A DNA stretch of 64,000 nucleotides from contig RDEW01000086.1 of NCBI GenBank assembly GCA_011109175.1, positions 9,707 through 73,706 on the forward strand, given 5' to 3'. The notes beneath the pieces are model-generated. The model was not told the origin of the DNA. It did no database searches and saw nothing but the letters and a program-made list of their open reading frames with translations. This document shows, piece by piece, positions 47,386 to 56,659 of the stretch. The DNA comes from Dicyema japonicum (Eukaryota > Dicyemida > Rhombozoa > Dicyemidae). The position numbers were made by a program, and so were the translations under genes. Each line of letters starts with the position of its first letter. Position 1 is the first letter of the stretch.

Positions 47386-47565
47386 TGTAACGTCTGATGA
47401 CATCGGATCTGAAGGTCGTGGGTTCAAATCCGAAAGATGGAGTTTTCAGCAAAGGTCAATTCTGTCAAGCAGATCCCACCCGTGAGGCGACGAGTCCTTC
47501 TGGCACGACACAGTTGTTAAAAGGGATCTTCCTACCTTTCTCCCTGACCAACCCTCTGATGATTT
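47359..47565 (+). mobile_element. SINE-C copy bracketed by a 27-bp inverted repeat
   Basis: The SINE head (GTCTGATGACATCGGATCTG, B box GGGTTCAAATCC at 47420-47431) and body (GCAGATCCCACCCGTGAGGC, TTCTGGCACGACACAGTTGT) match the 20.7-kb copy. Just outside it, CATCAGAGGGTTTGGTCAGG (from 47360) recurs inverted as CCTGACCAACCCTCTGATG (to about 47563), one base different. The left arm overlaps the coding-like FSLTKPSDEDC of the minus-strand gene. Confidence 0.7.
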
Positions 47566-47841
47566 CCATACTAAACCATCGAGCACTAAATAATAAACAC
47601 AACAAACCCTTTTTAATAAACATTTTACCCAATCTCCATTCTTATTGGCATATGAAAGTTTATTTTTTCATACCTTCAATAATCTCTTAAACGTCACCTC
47701 CTATCTCAGAAATCCCTTACAGTGTTAATATAAAAAGGATTCTCTCGTTGACAAACTATGGCCTTCTTTTCCTTACAAGTAGAATGTAATTATGTGATAG
47801 GCTTTCTGAAAGTAATCTAATTTAATTCAAAAATGAAACTC

Positions 47842-49158
47842 TTAATGTTTGTTTTTCATCCTTTGGTAGTTGGTAAATGGAAGTCTTTTCCCATTTTCTG
47901 TAAAGATTTCCTCATTTTGCAATTGTTTGTAATAAATTAAAGTTCTCCAGACTTAGAACTGCAATTTACATGAATCCTTACTACTCTGTCCTCTCAATTC
48001 CAAATCATCTTACTTTGACGATTTGAACCAAGGCTATTTACATGACTTGAGGCACATTTACCATCACTTAGAAAGGCATATGGCTAAAATATACTAGAGT
48101 ATTAGGGATCTTCCTACCTGTAGTCTATTAGTCAATATAATATTTGGACACTCATTCTCAACATCAACATAGTATATCAATCGAGTACAAATAAATGTGG
48201 CTGATTTCTATTGTCCAATTCGTTCAAGAAGTTATCATACACTTAATCAAAATCGATATTATATTCCTCAGAGAATAAGATATGTAGAAGTGAGCAAATA
48301 TTATTAGTTAACCATTCAATGTTAGATTCACTATTTAAATTATTATAATCACTACAATTCTAAATTTATATGGTACATCAGCTCTAAAAGTCCACTTTCT
48401 AATCCCCTCACGGGAAACCAACATATGTCCCTGATTGTATTACTTGTCCTTTGTTTAATTCCCTTCCCTCATAGTTGGAAGCAGACCATCCTCAATAAAA
48501 CAATATGCTTCCATATGTTTGATTATCCCGCTATAGTAGCCTGTGTCAATAATAGTACCTCACAGAGAGTGCCTGTCCCTTTCCTAGAGCCTTACATATA
48601 ATGTAATACCAAACTCATCAGGACTGTGGAATAATTAATGAGAATATACAAGTGTTAATAAAATTAATATAAAGTAGCTATAGCACCAGAGTAATTTGCA
48701 AAGGATTGAGGAACCTCACAGCCATAGAACGCTTATCTTCAGGGTCCATCTCAACTGGTTCATCATTTAATTTAGTTCGGTTACTCATTTAAGTGCCTGA
48801 ATAGGTAAATGAACATCTCTTTTCACCCATCTAAAATAACAATAAAATGAACTTATCCACCATATTACATGCACAACGACGAATATAATCTCCATGAGAA
48901 TCCATCTTTACTCCAATCTCACATATATGGTTATATTATGAAATGAAGCTCAAGCATCTTAATGTGACAAATACATCTGACTGAAATTGTGTCATGTAGT
49001 CAGGAAAGGAATCAATGTAGATTTCTGATATTAATATAAATATAACGTCATCTGGCTGATTTATCATTGTAAACTTTCCACCAACCCCAGGAATGAGAAT
49101 ATACTCGAAATCCTGAACATCATGAGGTACCACATCACGATTGATAGATGGAAATCCC
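47842..49158 (-). CDS. Unrecognised multi-exon gene with a C-type-lectin-like segment
   Basis: Coding-like stretches follow each other on the minus strand: PSINRDVVPHDVQDFEYILI and KFTMINQPDDVIFILISE (49158-48940); VKMDSHGDYIRRC and, over a 22-bp intron, WVKRDVHLPIQAL; DEPVEMDPEDKRSMA; TGYYSGIIKHMEAYCFIEDG then LLPTMREGN (48559-48458); SNIEWLTNNICSLLHILFSE; VYDNFLNELDNRNQPHLF; YYVDVENECPNIILTNRLQ; and NGKRLPFTNYQRMKN to a stop at 47842. MEAYCFIEDGLLPTMREGN and NGKRLPFTNYQ resemble the YC..G..LPT....EN and DG.PL.FTNW parts of a C-type lectin fold. Micro-introns of 22-25 bp fit several joins. A TAA lies in frame at 48243-48245. Exon order is clear, full structure is not. Confidence 0.5.
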
Positions 49159-49159
49159 T

Positions 49160-49665
49160 ATGATAACTTAGATATGATACATTTCCATCAACAAAATACA
49201 ATTCATAATGAAGAGCCGGAGAATTTTAATTATTCAAAAATATATCCTCAACTTAATGCTTCTTGAGAACATCACACGTCACGTAAAAATGGATTATAGG
49301 GCATAGTTAGCTTTTATTACAATTCACCATACTTTAATTTTGTTTCCATCCTCCTCCATAAAGTAAGGTACACTGATGGCAAAGTTGACCATCCTCATCA
49401 TTCGCTACGCTCTTCTCAATAATGTATGTTATACAGTCTTCATATTGATTAACCTACCTTCCTTCTCTGAGATTTTTTGTAATTCTTCATAGTCGTATCT
49501 CTGTTATCAAATAAATTCCTTGATTTTGCATTTACCGACGATCAATCTTTGTGCCCCACTATTTGATTTATTTAAATTTAATATTTAAAATATTAATTTA
49601 ATATTAATAATATTTATCTTATCACTACTTTAGAATAAAACTCAAAGATTGTTAAAATAGTTATT
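49160..49665. other. Intergenic
   Basis: AT-rich; probably holds the 5' end of the minus-strand lectin-like gene, not identified. Confidence 0.3.
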
Positions 49666-49670
49666 ATTAT

Positions 49671-49847
49671 ATGAATATTGCTGATTTGATGTACAGTCTG
49701 CTATTTCCAAAAGACGAGGGCAGGAGATTTTACAAACGTTCTGGAAATTATAGAGTAATCCTACTCGCATCAGACTGCAAATTCTATAGACAGGCTTTCG
49801 GTGTGCATAAAATTTACTTTCATGATGTATTTGCTTTTGGAAAATAA
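49671..49847 (+). CDS. Small ORF, 58 codons, hypothetical
   Basis: ATG at 49671 to TAA at 49845-49847. The product has even, protein-like composition: MNIADLMYSLLFPKDEGRRF, then YKRSGNYRVILLASDCKFYR and QAFGVHKIYFHDVFAFGK. Neighbouring sequence is very AT-rich with no clear splice sites, so this is either a short independent gene or a single surviving exon. Family not recognised. The longer antisense frame (49642-49866) looks less natural. Confidence 0.3.
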   Translation: MNIADLMYSLLFPKDEGRRFYKRSGNYRVILLASDCKFYRQAFGVHKIYFHDVFAFGK

Positions 49848-49899
49848 ATGATCTGATTAACGTCATTCATTTATTTATTGGACCCAAAGGGAAATCTAG

Positions 49900-51555
49900 A
49901 CAGCTAATCACTTTTGTGAATATGTACGCCAGACATAATGGCCGCGTTTCTAAGACGCGGAGGAATTGGACGCTTTCTAAAGAACTTGCCAAAATTGTGT
50001 CTCACCTAAAGTCTTCCTCATTCCTCTTCATTGGCGGGCGATTGGAATGAGAATGTTTGAGTACAAAAAGAATATAACATTTTATTGGACCACACGGAAG
50101 GGTGATCAAGAACTATCCTGGCACTGCTCTAGCATATTTCTTAGATGCTTTTGACTTGTTCCTGTGCAACACCTAATTTTAACATTCCGGACGTCATAAA
50201 CAATGTGGGAAGGCTGCCGACTTTCGATGGATATCCGATAAAGATTTATAATCAATTATATTTTCTCTAATAAAAGACAATTCTCTTACGCTACTCGAGG
50301 TCTTATGGAGGACTCACTGTTAACAGTGTCGTGAGTAATGTTTCTGCAAAATTCAATCTAAAATCTGGTCTAACTATGGAAGATGGCTATGAGATTATCC
50401 ACGCGGAATCTAAAGAGATGTTTCATCCAAACACAATGTAGTTGACATTCCACGAGATCACGAAGGATGTACATGACTAAACTCTTGCTTGTCAGCAAGA
50501 ATGAAAATGAATATCAAAAGTTATATCAGAGTCAATCAGAAGTATAGGAACGGAAATTCCACCGGGAAAGGTATGGTTCGAAACTGTGAGAGGATCCTTT
50601 CCGCGGCTGACAAACACCTTAGGAAACCTAAGCTCTACAGCAGTTAGCGTCACCCACACGTGCCAACTCTATTGAATCTACAGAATGATTTAAGGATCAG
50701 GTTCGAAAATAATGTGGATCCGCAAACTGTTTCCAAACTGAAACAAGAACGAAGGAGAATCGATAGAAAAATCAAACTCTTAAACAAAAAACATCAACAC
50801 CAACTTGGAAAACAAGATTAAAAAGATCGAACTCTTTAACAGCGCTGCACAATTATAGGTATTCGACTAATCAAGAGGAAGAACCAAACAGAAAGCTTGT
50901 TTTATAAGACAGAAATCGGAAAACAATAGGAAATTCTGCCTAGTCATCCTTCTACACACCCTGCGAAAGATCGTTGCCTTGATTGTACTTAATCGGTTCC
51001 AAGAACTAGTGGACGGGTTCTTGACTCAGAGCCAGAGTGGGTTCACGACAGAGATCAACTGCTGATGTATTACGATGAATAGGTGACATTGTGCTATTCA
51101 GCAAAGAGAGTTAATCCTTGAATTGATCTCACCATAGCTTTAGACACTGTACGTCTAGGAAAACTCATACTTGAAAGTTTCCTGGATCAGGACTCGTTCA
51201 CAATAATATGGATCCTCCTACCAAACACAGTGTACCGAAAACTGTAAGAAGATCATTAAACTTACTCGCTTCTTGGAGACTCTGAAGACATTGCCAGATG
51301 GAAATTATTTCTATGGTGACCATGCAATAGCTTTTGAACAGACGGAGCCAAAAGCGTCTAGTCTGTCCATCACTTCGACTCAGATTGTATGAGGCAGTCG
51401 TAAAACCGAATTTTACGTACAATTCTGGAACTTGGGGAATCTAGAAAACCAACTGATAAAGACTCGACTCCAATCATTTTAACCACCTTTGGTCTCTCCT
51501 GTGATCGAAGTGGCCAAAGCGATGTTGATTGAAATACTGTACAAAAGATGCTCCT
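49900..51555 (+). pseudogene. LINE remnant, body upstream of the SINE insertion
   Basis: QNDLRIRFENNVDPQTVS and KLKQERRRIDRKIKLLN (about 50675-50790) are pre-reverse-transcriptase sequence. LHTLRKIVALIVLNRFQELV with LTQSQSGF (50945-51050) match the LRKVLANIVLERI...SQSGFREGR block of the 30.4-kb LINE. Many stops and shifts. The first 700 bp are assigned only by position. Confidence 0.55.
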
Positions 51556-51955
51556 CTAGACCTCTTTTTTTTTCTTTTTTTTATTAACCCTGGATAACCG
51601 AGAAAAAAGTTAAATCTAGACCTCTTTTTTTCTTTTTTTTATTAACCCTGGATAACCGAGAAAAAAGTTAAAGTAACCAACTAATTAAGTGCATCCAGTT
51701 TCCACTTCTACAGAAACAGAGTCCATCCGGAATCAGCATAAAGGGTAAGACGTCCATTACATGGAGTTGTGGAAACCCCTACAGTGGAGTGGGGTAGAGC
51801 AAATGATCTTTTTCATGCCGGCCTGGCACTGGGCGTCACCTAGACAGGTGGATCACATGACGCCACTCTATTAGGAAGAGAGAGGAGGAACAGACAAGCA
51901 AGCAGAAAATTTAAACCAATTAACCACGCAGCACCAGATGGCGCCACGCGGCAAA
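51556..51955 (-). mobile_element. SINE-A, full-length, inserted into a LINE copy
   Basis: On the plus strand it starts with T-rich runs (the inverted A tail), ATTAACCCTGGATAACCGAG, and ends at GCACCAGATGGCGCCACGCG. It carries all family blocks. Flanks TCTAGACCTCT (left) and TCTAGACATCT (right) are a probable target-site duplication, 10 of 11 positions identical. LINE coding sequence resumes right after (HLSTLIMRMRWKLFGNIL). The tail end, CTAGACCTCTTTTT to GAGAAAAAAGTTAAAT, is repeated once in tandem (unit of about 57 bp). Confidence 0.88.
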
Positions 51956-52216
51956 TCTAGACATCTGAGCACCCTGATCATGAGAATGCGCTGGAAACTG
52001 TTTGGTAACATTCTAAGAACGGAACGAATATGCCAGCAAACATTATCATGGAAGAATTCTTTGAAACATCTTGGAAAAGTTCAGAAGTCGTCCACGTATA
52101 TGCTTCCCGAAATCATTTATAGATATTTGAGACCAGTAAACAAGGCACTAAAGGACAGTGAAGACCTCATCAGTATGTTGAGTTTAGCATCGAATTGGAG
52201 AGAGTGGAGAAACTAA
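51956..52216 (+). pseudogene. LINE remnant, C-terminal end
   Basis: MRMRWKLFGNILRTERICQQ and LKDSEDLISMLSLASNWREW follow the WRLFGHVLRLD...L.SG.DLD.L..LA.NRRAW pattern at the end of the 30.4-kb LINE; the RFRGRPRTT motif is eroded. The region continues from the body before the inserted SINE. Confidence 0.65.
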
Positions 52217-52219
52217 TAT

Positions 52220-53840
52220 CGAGGATAATAATGATTAAGGTGCATTCTGTCCTTCTCAGAATAATCTTCAATTAATGCAATCCATAGAGGAGATAATCCA
52301 AATGAATTTATAAAATAGGTCTAAAACCAATCCCTTGTCCCAACATGGCACATTCTCAAACCCCAGTATCAGAAATAGGAATTGCTCCACATATGGCCTG
52401 TAGCCATTCAAATCTAAGATTCACATCTCCCAGTTTACCCAAATCTTATCCAATAGCAAAACCAGAGAAAGTCTTTTAAATACTTTATTAAAATAAGGCA
52501 TAATACCTTACTCCATCTACATGCCGGACAACTAGTTAGATAATGGGGATCTCCTCCAAAACCCCAAAGAACTTTCGAATGATTCACAATAGATAAGATC
52601 ACTAAAATGCTCTTGGTGATGTTTTTTGCCATTTTGTAGCCATGCTATCGAAGGATTTTTAAAATATAAAGGGTCTCTTTTAAATGACAGAGTGTTTGAT
52701 GTTCGCCTTTGATGCGATGCAAGAATGTAGGATTTAACGTCGTGTGCAATTTGGTGCCATGTGATAGATGACCTCTTTAGTTACTTCATTAGGGGTTAAG
52801 AACCCCGCCAACTGGTTGAGGGCTTAGTGAGGGATTTTTGATTATCGGCAGTAAATTCCTCCCGATAGCTATCTGTCCCTCCTATTACCCATCTTTCGCT
52901 CCTATTTCAATATGCATCAAGTGATCCCAACGACTCTTAGTATTGACCGCATCGTGTCCCAGAATTTCTCTCTGGTACCCACGCATTTGCTGTGTGCCAA
53001 TTTTTGGGCGATTTTTCGTGTTGGACGAATATGGGAACAAATTTTTTCACGAGGTCTTCGAACTAGGTTCCTTTGCCATACCCCGTGAGTCGAAAGATGT
53101 TCTTGACGGTTCTAGACTGTGCACAGTAAATCCTCACAATGTTCGATCTAGGTAGGTTTGTTCACCATCCATGACTGACAGTTAACATGATAAATTGGGT
53201 ATACAAGGGACGTACCGTTGAATCAAACGATCTTTTTAATTTGGAAAGTAACATTTTTAGAAAGTTTGATTTTCTTGTGGACTCATCGATTACATTCAAC
53301 GTTTGCTGAGGTCATCAGTGCGTCTCTCAAAAACTCTTAACTGAGCACTTATATGTGATTGTATCCTTCCACAAACAGTTGAAGAATAATGTCCTTTTTG
53401 GTTCTCATGAAAACAACGAGGAAGGTACGGAGATTATGGGAGATACCGGCATCACCAAATATATTAAATGTATAACTATTTTTATTCGTTTTGTTTAACA
53501 AAGTTGCAAATGGCCTTAGTACGTGTGAACTATGTTCTTATTAAGAAACCGAAGCCCTCCGAACACTTTAACGACCATATGGTGCAACTAATGTTAACTT
53601 CCATTATTCTATTTTATGCCATAAAACTTAATCTATTCTAAAGTACCCACTCTTTGTTTTGCTGCTTTATACAAAGCTGCACTTACACTAAAATTACAAA
53701 ATAATGAAACTAAACCAGTGATTCACTGATCACTACATGATCGCCTTTGCCGAATACATGAACCAACAACGAAGAATTTCCCACAGATTGGTAAAAGAAA
53801 TCAGTCATCGCGTATGAACAAGAATGGTTACCAGATTATA
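52220..53840. other. Intergenic
   Basis: About 1.6 kb. A GC-richer block at 52920-53160 has open frames in two phases but no recognised product. Otherwise nothing. Confidence 0.3.
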
Positions 53841-53849
53841 CTTAAGTTG

Positions 53850-54175
53850 ACTCCCAGATTTCAATTAAAGTCCAGTTGTCCAATAAAACGTACAACATCA
53901 ATACAAAATTTTCAACGCAGAACAACCTCCGTCTTTTGGGGAAGAGCTGCCAATACTATCACAGAAACCTGCCAAGCCAGAAAAACCCTAACAATTCTCA
54001 CTACACTACGAAAAACACTGTCAATCTTGATTTTTAGTAGAATCAGGCATAAGTTCGACGAATACTTGTCTTTAAATTAGAGTGGATTCCGCAGTGGAAG
54101 GTCTATTACAGATGGTTCGTGGTCATGTGCCAGAAATACACAGGTGCACTTACGTTTGTAGACATTTCGAGAACC
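53850..54175 (+). pseudogene. Reverse transcriptase remnant of the LINE family
   Basis: LTTLRKTLSILIFSRIRHKF, DEYLSLN, a TAG, then SGFRSGRSITDGSW. The TAG replaces the Gln of the conserved SQSGFRxGRSTAD motif, a simple CAG-to-TAG change. Confidence 0.75.
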
Positions 54176-54639
54176 TTCGTATAATAAATAAAGAAATTTT
54201 ATGAAGGTCCTCGAAAGAATTATCAACCCAGACAGCACACTGCTAATAAGCCTTTACCAGATAACACATACCTTGCAGTAAAATGGGAGATGCAATGTCA
54301 AAATATTTTAGACTACGTGCGTGGGTCATCTTATGGAAAGTAATAAATTAACATACTTCCGGACGACTTAGTTGTATAACGTGGAGGTTCATTGACTCAC
54401 ATTTTGTTAAAGATATAACTTCCTTAAAAACTTTCACAAAAAACTACACACCGATGGTATAGGCTGTAGACTTCATTCATGAAAAAAATTAATGTATCAA
54501 AAGAATACCTACTCCGGTACCTTCAAATTAAGAGAACCGGCTCCTAACTGAAATAAATAAATATTCTTAAAATATTTATGAAAGTAATTTAAAAAAATAA
54601 AAATAAATCATCGCTCGTATAATGATTTAGTCGACATTG

Positions 54640-54872
54640 GCGCTAACCTGAAATTATGTTTGAGGAATTCCCTAAGCGATGGCCAGGGGCGAGTATGCCC
54701 GGGTAATCGATGTTCCCCATTGAGACTATTAGCAATTGGCATTCCTCATGGTTCCCCATTATCTCCCCTCTCATTCAATCATGTGACGAATTACCTACCA
54801 ATTCCACAAGGTGACAACGAAATATTACTGTCCTACGCGGAGGACATAGTAGTTGCATCGAGATGTGAGTAA
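54640..54872 (+). pseudogene. Reverse transcriptase palm remnant, other family
   Basis: GIPHGSPLSPLSFNHVTNYL then EILLSYAEDIVVASRCE correspond to the G.PQGSPLSPLLF...YADDIVVAS core of non-LTR elements; the first Asp of YADD is Glu, so it was inactive. Confidence 0.7.
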
Positions 54873-54994
54873 CTTCATGAAGGTTTTTCTATGAAATCTA
54901 AGAGACTCAAAATGCCTAAATGGATTGGACGAAGAGCACTAACATGGTGCAGGGGCAATTAAATATCTTAATTAATTTGCTAATGAAGATAGTC

Positions 54995-55180
54995 ATGCAA
55001 GATCCTGTTTTGAATGAGTACCGAAAAGAATTGGAAGAACTTGCTAATGAGAAGAAATAACTCGAACAGAAATGACGAAGAGAACGAAATCGTCATTCTT
55101 TTGAAGAGGAGGAAACTATTGATGCCGAAAATGGAGAGATTGTTATTATATATGAAAACATAAATATTAACTACAATTAA
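54995..55180 (+). pseudogene. Coiled-coil-like fragment with two in-frame stops
   Basis: One frame reads MQDPVLNEYRKELEELANEK, K, stop, LEQK, stop, then RRERNRHSFEEEETIDAENG. Charge pattern and heptads suggest a coiled coil, for instance the stalk of a kinesin-like protein, but this is only a resemblance. TAA and TGA interrupt it. A host-gene scrap or an eroded exon. Confidence 0.3.
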
Positions 55181-55539
55181 ATTAGTATTTTTATTTACTT
55201 CACAATCTTATCTTCAAGGTAAACATAAGTGAATCGACGTCGTATACCGGTTCTTTTACGTCTGGTATTATTAGTTCGAGCACGTCTGAGCTCATCAGGT
55301 TAAACTGTCGTATACAAGGAAGCGGAAGTGACCTAGAAAGAAGCGATGGATTTTCAGATTATTGGGCTCGCGTAACAACCCAAAAGTATATGAATATGTG
55401 CGGTTCAGCTTGTCCCGTGCTCTTCATAATCCGTTCTACCAGATTTCTCTATGTAGCTTTCCTCCTCGCACTTCTTCACAGTACATCGGCTCGTCCACAG
55501 GGTAGAATAGACAGACTAAGAGACGATAAGAACATTATA

Positions 55540-56118
55540 TATAAATAACTATTAGAGAGGTGAACTAACAAAAAACTTCTAAACTAACAAAAATTATTGT
55601 TGGATTGTTAAAAATTATTATTGAACCAGAAAACCACCGTCATATCCAAAATAAACAAAATTCAGGTGATCCCAGCCTCCCTAAGCAGTCTCCACATCTT
55701 TTCATAGTGTTCCGACTACGTTCTTGCACATTTCGATATGGACTGGGTCCGCATACTAGTGTCCTTCGCAGGGGCACAGTTCCAGTCGCCTCGATTATAT
55801 TTTCTAGGTTTCTGGGCAGGATTTCCACACGGGAATATTTCCTTAGTAGGTTTGCTGCCTTCACTTGAATGTGGCAGATCTTGTCCAAATTCATTGCAGC
55901 AAGGTTAGATCCCCAGACATTACATGTGTATCCTATTGTAGCCTTGATGACTGTTTGTATATGACATCCAGTCCATTTAGATCTTTTTTGTCTTTTAGGT
56001 TTCCCAAGAACGCCTTCAGGAATTAAAATAAAATTGTAACTAATTTAATTTAATACATATATATTTTTAAAAATTGTTTTACAATATGGCGAACCTATAA
56101 ATACATTTACATATTATT
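55540..56118. repeat. Interspersed repeat, copy 1, containing an inserted element
   Basis: Flanks match the repeat at 63685-63850: AACTAACAAAAATTATTGTT on the left (~55580) and TTTAATACATATATATTTTT, ACAATATGGCGAACCTATAA on the right (~56048-56095). Copy 1 has about 400 bp between these arms that copy 2 lacks. Confidence 0.7.
55640..56015 (-). pseudogene. Retroelement ORF 3' remnant inside the repeat
   Basis: The minus strand reads ATIGYTCNVWGSNLAAMNLD then KICHIQVKAANLLRKYSRVE, resembling the WG.A....L..LQ..QNRALR region after a Jockey/R1-type reverse transcriptase. It occupies the sequence absent from the second copy of the flanking repeat. Confidence 0.5.
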
Positions 56119-56133
56119 TAGCATGCGTTTGCC

Positions 56134-56647
56134 CTTTTTTGGTTGAGGTGGTGACTTCCGTCTTGAAAAATATGTCTGAAAAACACAAAAATTGCAACCT
56201 AAATGACTTCTCTCTTTTAACGTTCAATGTCAAAGGACTCTCTACTTCATGGAAAAGAAAAGAACTTTATGAAGACCTTTCAAAATACAAGATATCAATC
56301 GGATGTCTCCAAGAGACAAAAATATCGAAGGAGTTTGAAATCTTATACAAGAGAACAGGAACTGAGCCAATATTATGTCAGATTACTGATTCAAGATGGA
56401 GGCTCTTTGGACACATACTCCGCCACGATATTGGGACCCCTGCCAAGGAGTATTTTGTCTCAGAAGCTTCTCGTTTCCGCGGCCGGCCGAGGACAAAACT
56501 GCCGGTTATTCTAGATGAAGATTTCAGGGAATGCTACGGAACATGGCAACGGATCGAAAAGATGAGGGACGTTAATTAGATTGTTAACTTTTCGTGTTGC
56601 ACATGCTTTGTCATGATCTTGGCATCGCGTACGTGCCTATAATAATA
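56134..56647 (+). mobile_element. Internally deleted mini-LINE with perfect target-site duplication
   Basis: 514 bp flanked by ATGCGTTTGCC at 56123-56133 and 56648-56658. One intact frame (56139-56579, 146 codons) joins the start of a LINE endonuclease (SLLTFNVKGLSTSWKRKELY, IGCLQETKIS) straight to the C-terminal end (RWRLFGHILRHD, RFRGRPRTKLPVILDEDF). The reverse transcriptase and most of the endonuclease are gone. The 3' non-coding tail (GTTGCACATGCTTTGTCATG, then AATAAT) equals that of the 17.1-kb insertion. Both ends kept and no frame break suggest recent mobilisation in trans. Confidence 0.88.
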
Positions 56648-56659
56648 ATGCGTTTGCCT

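Noticed and set aside
810-48245. Reassigned TAA codon
   Set aside because: Well-matched gene ends (for example TRPN at 14243-14245 and the zinc-finger gene at 4447) use TAA as a true stop, and expected residues at the internal TAAs differ.
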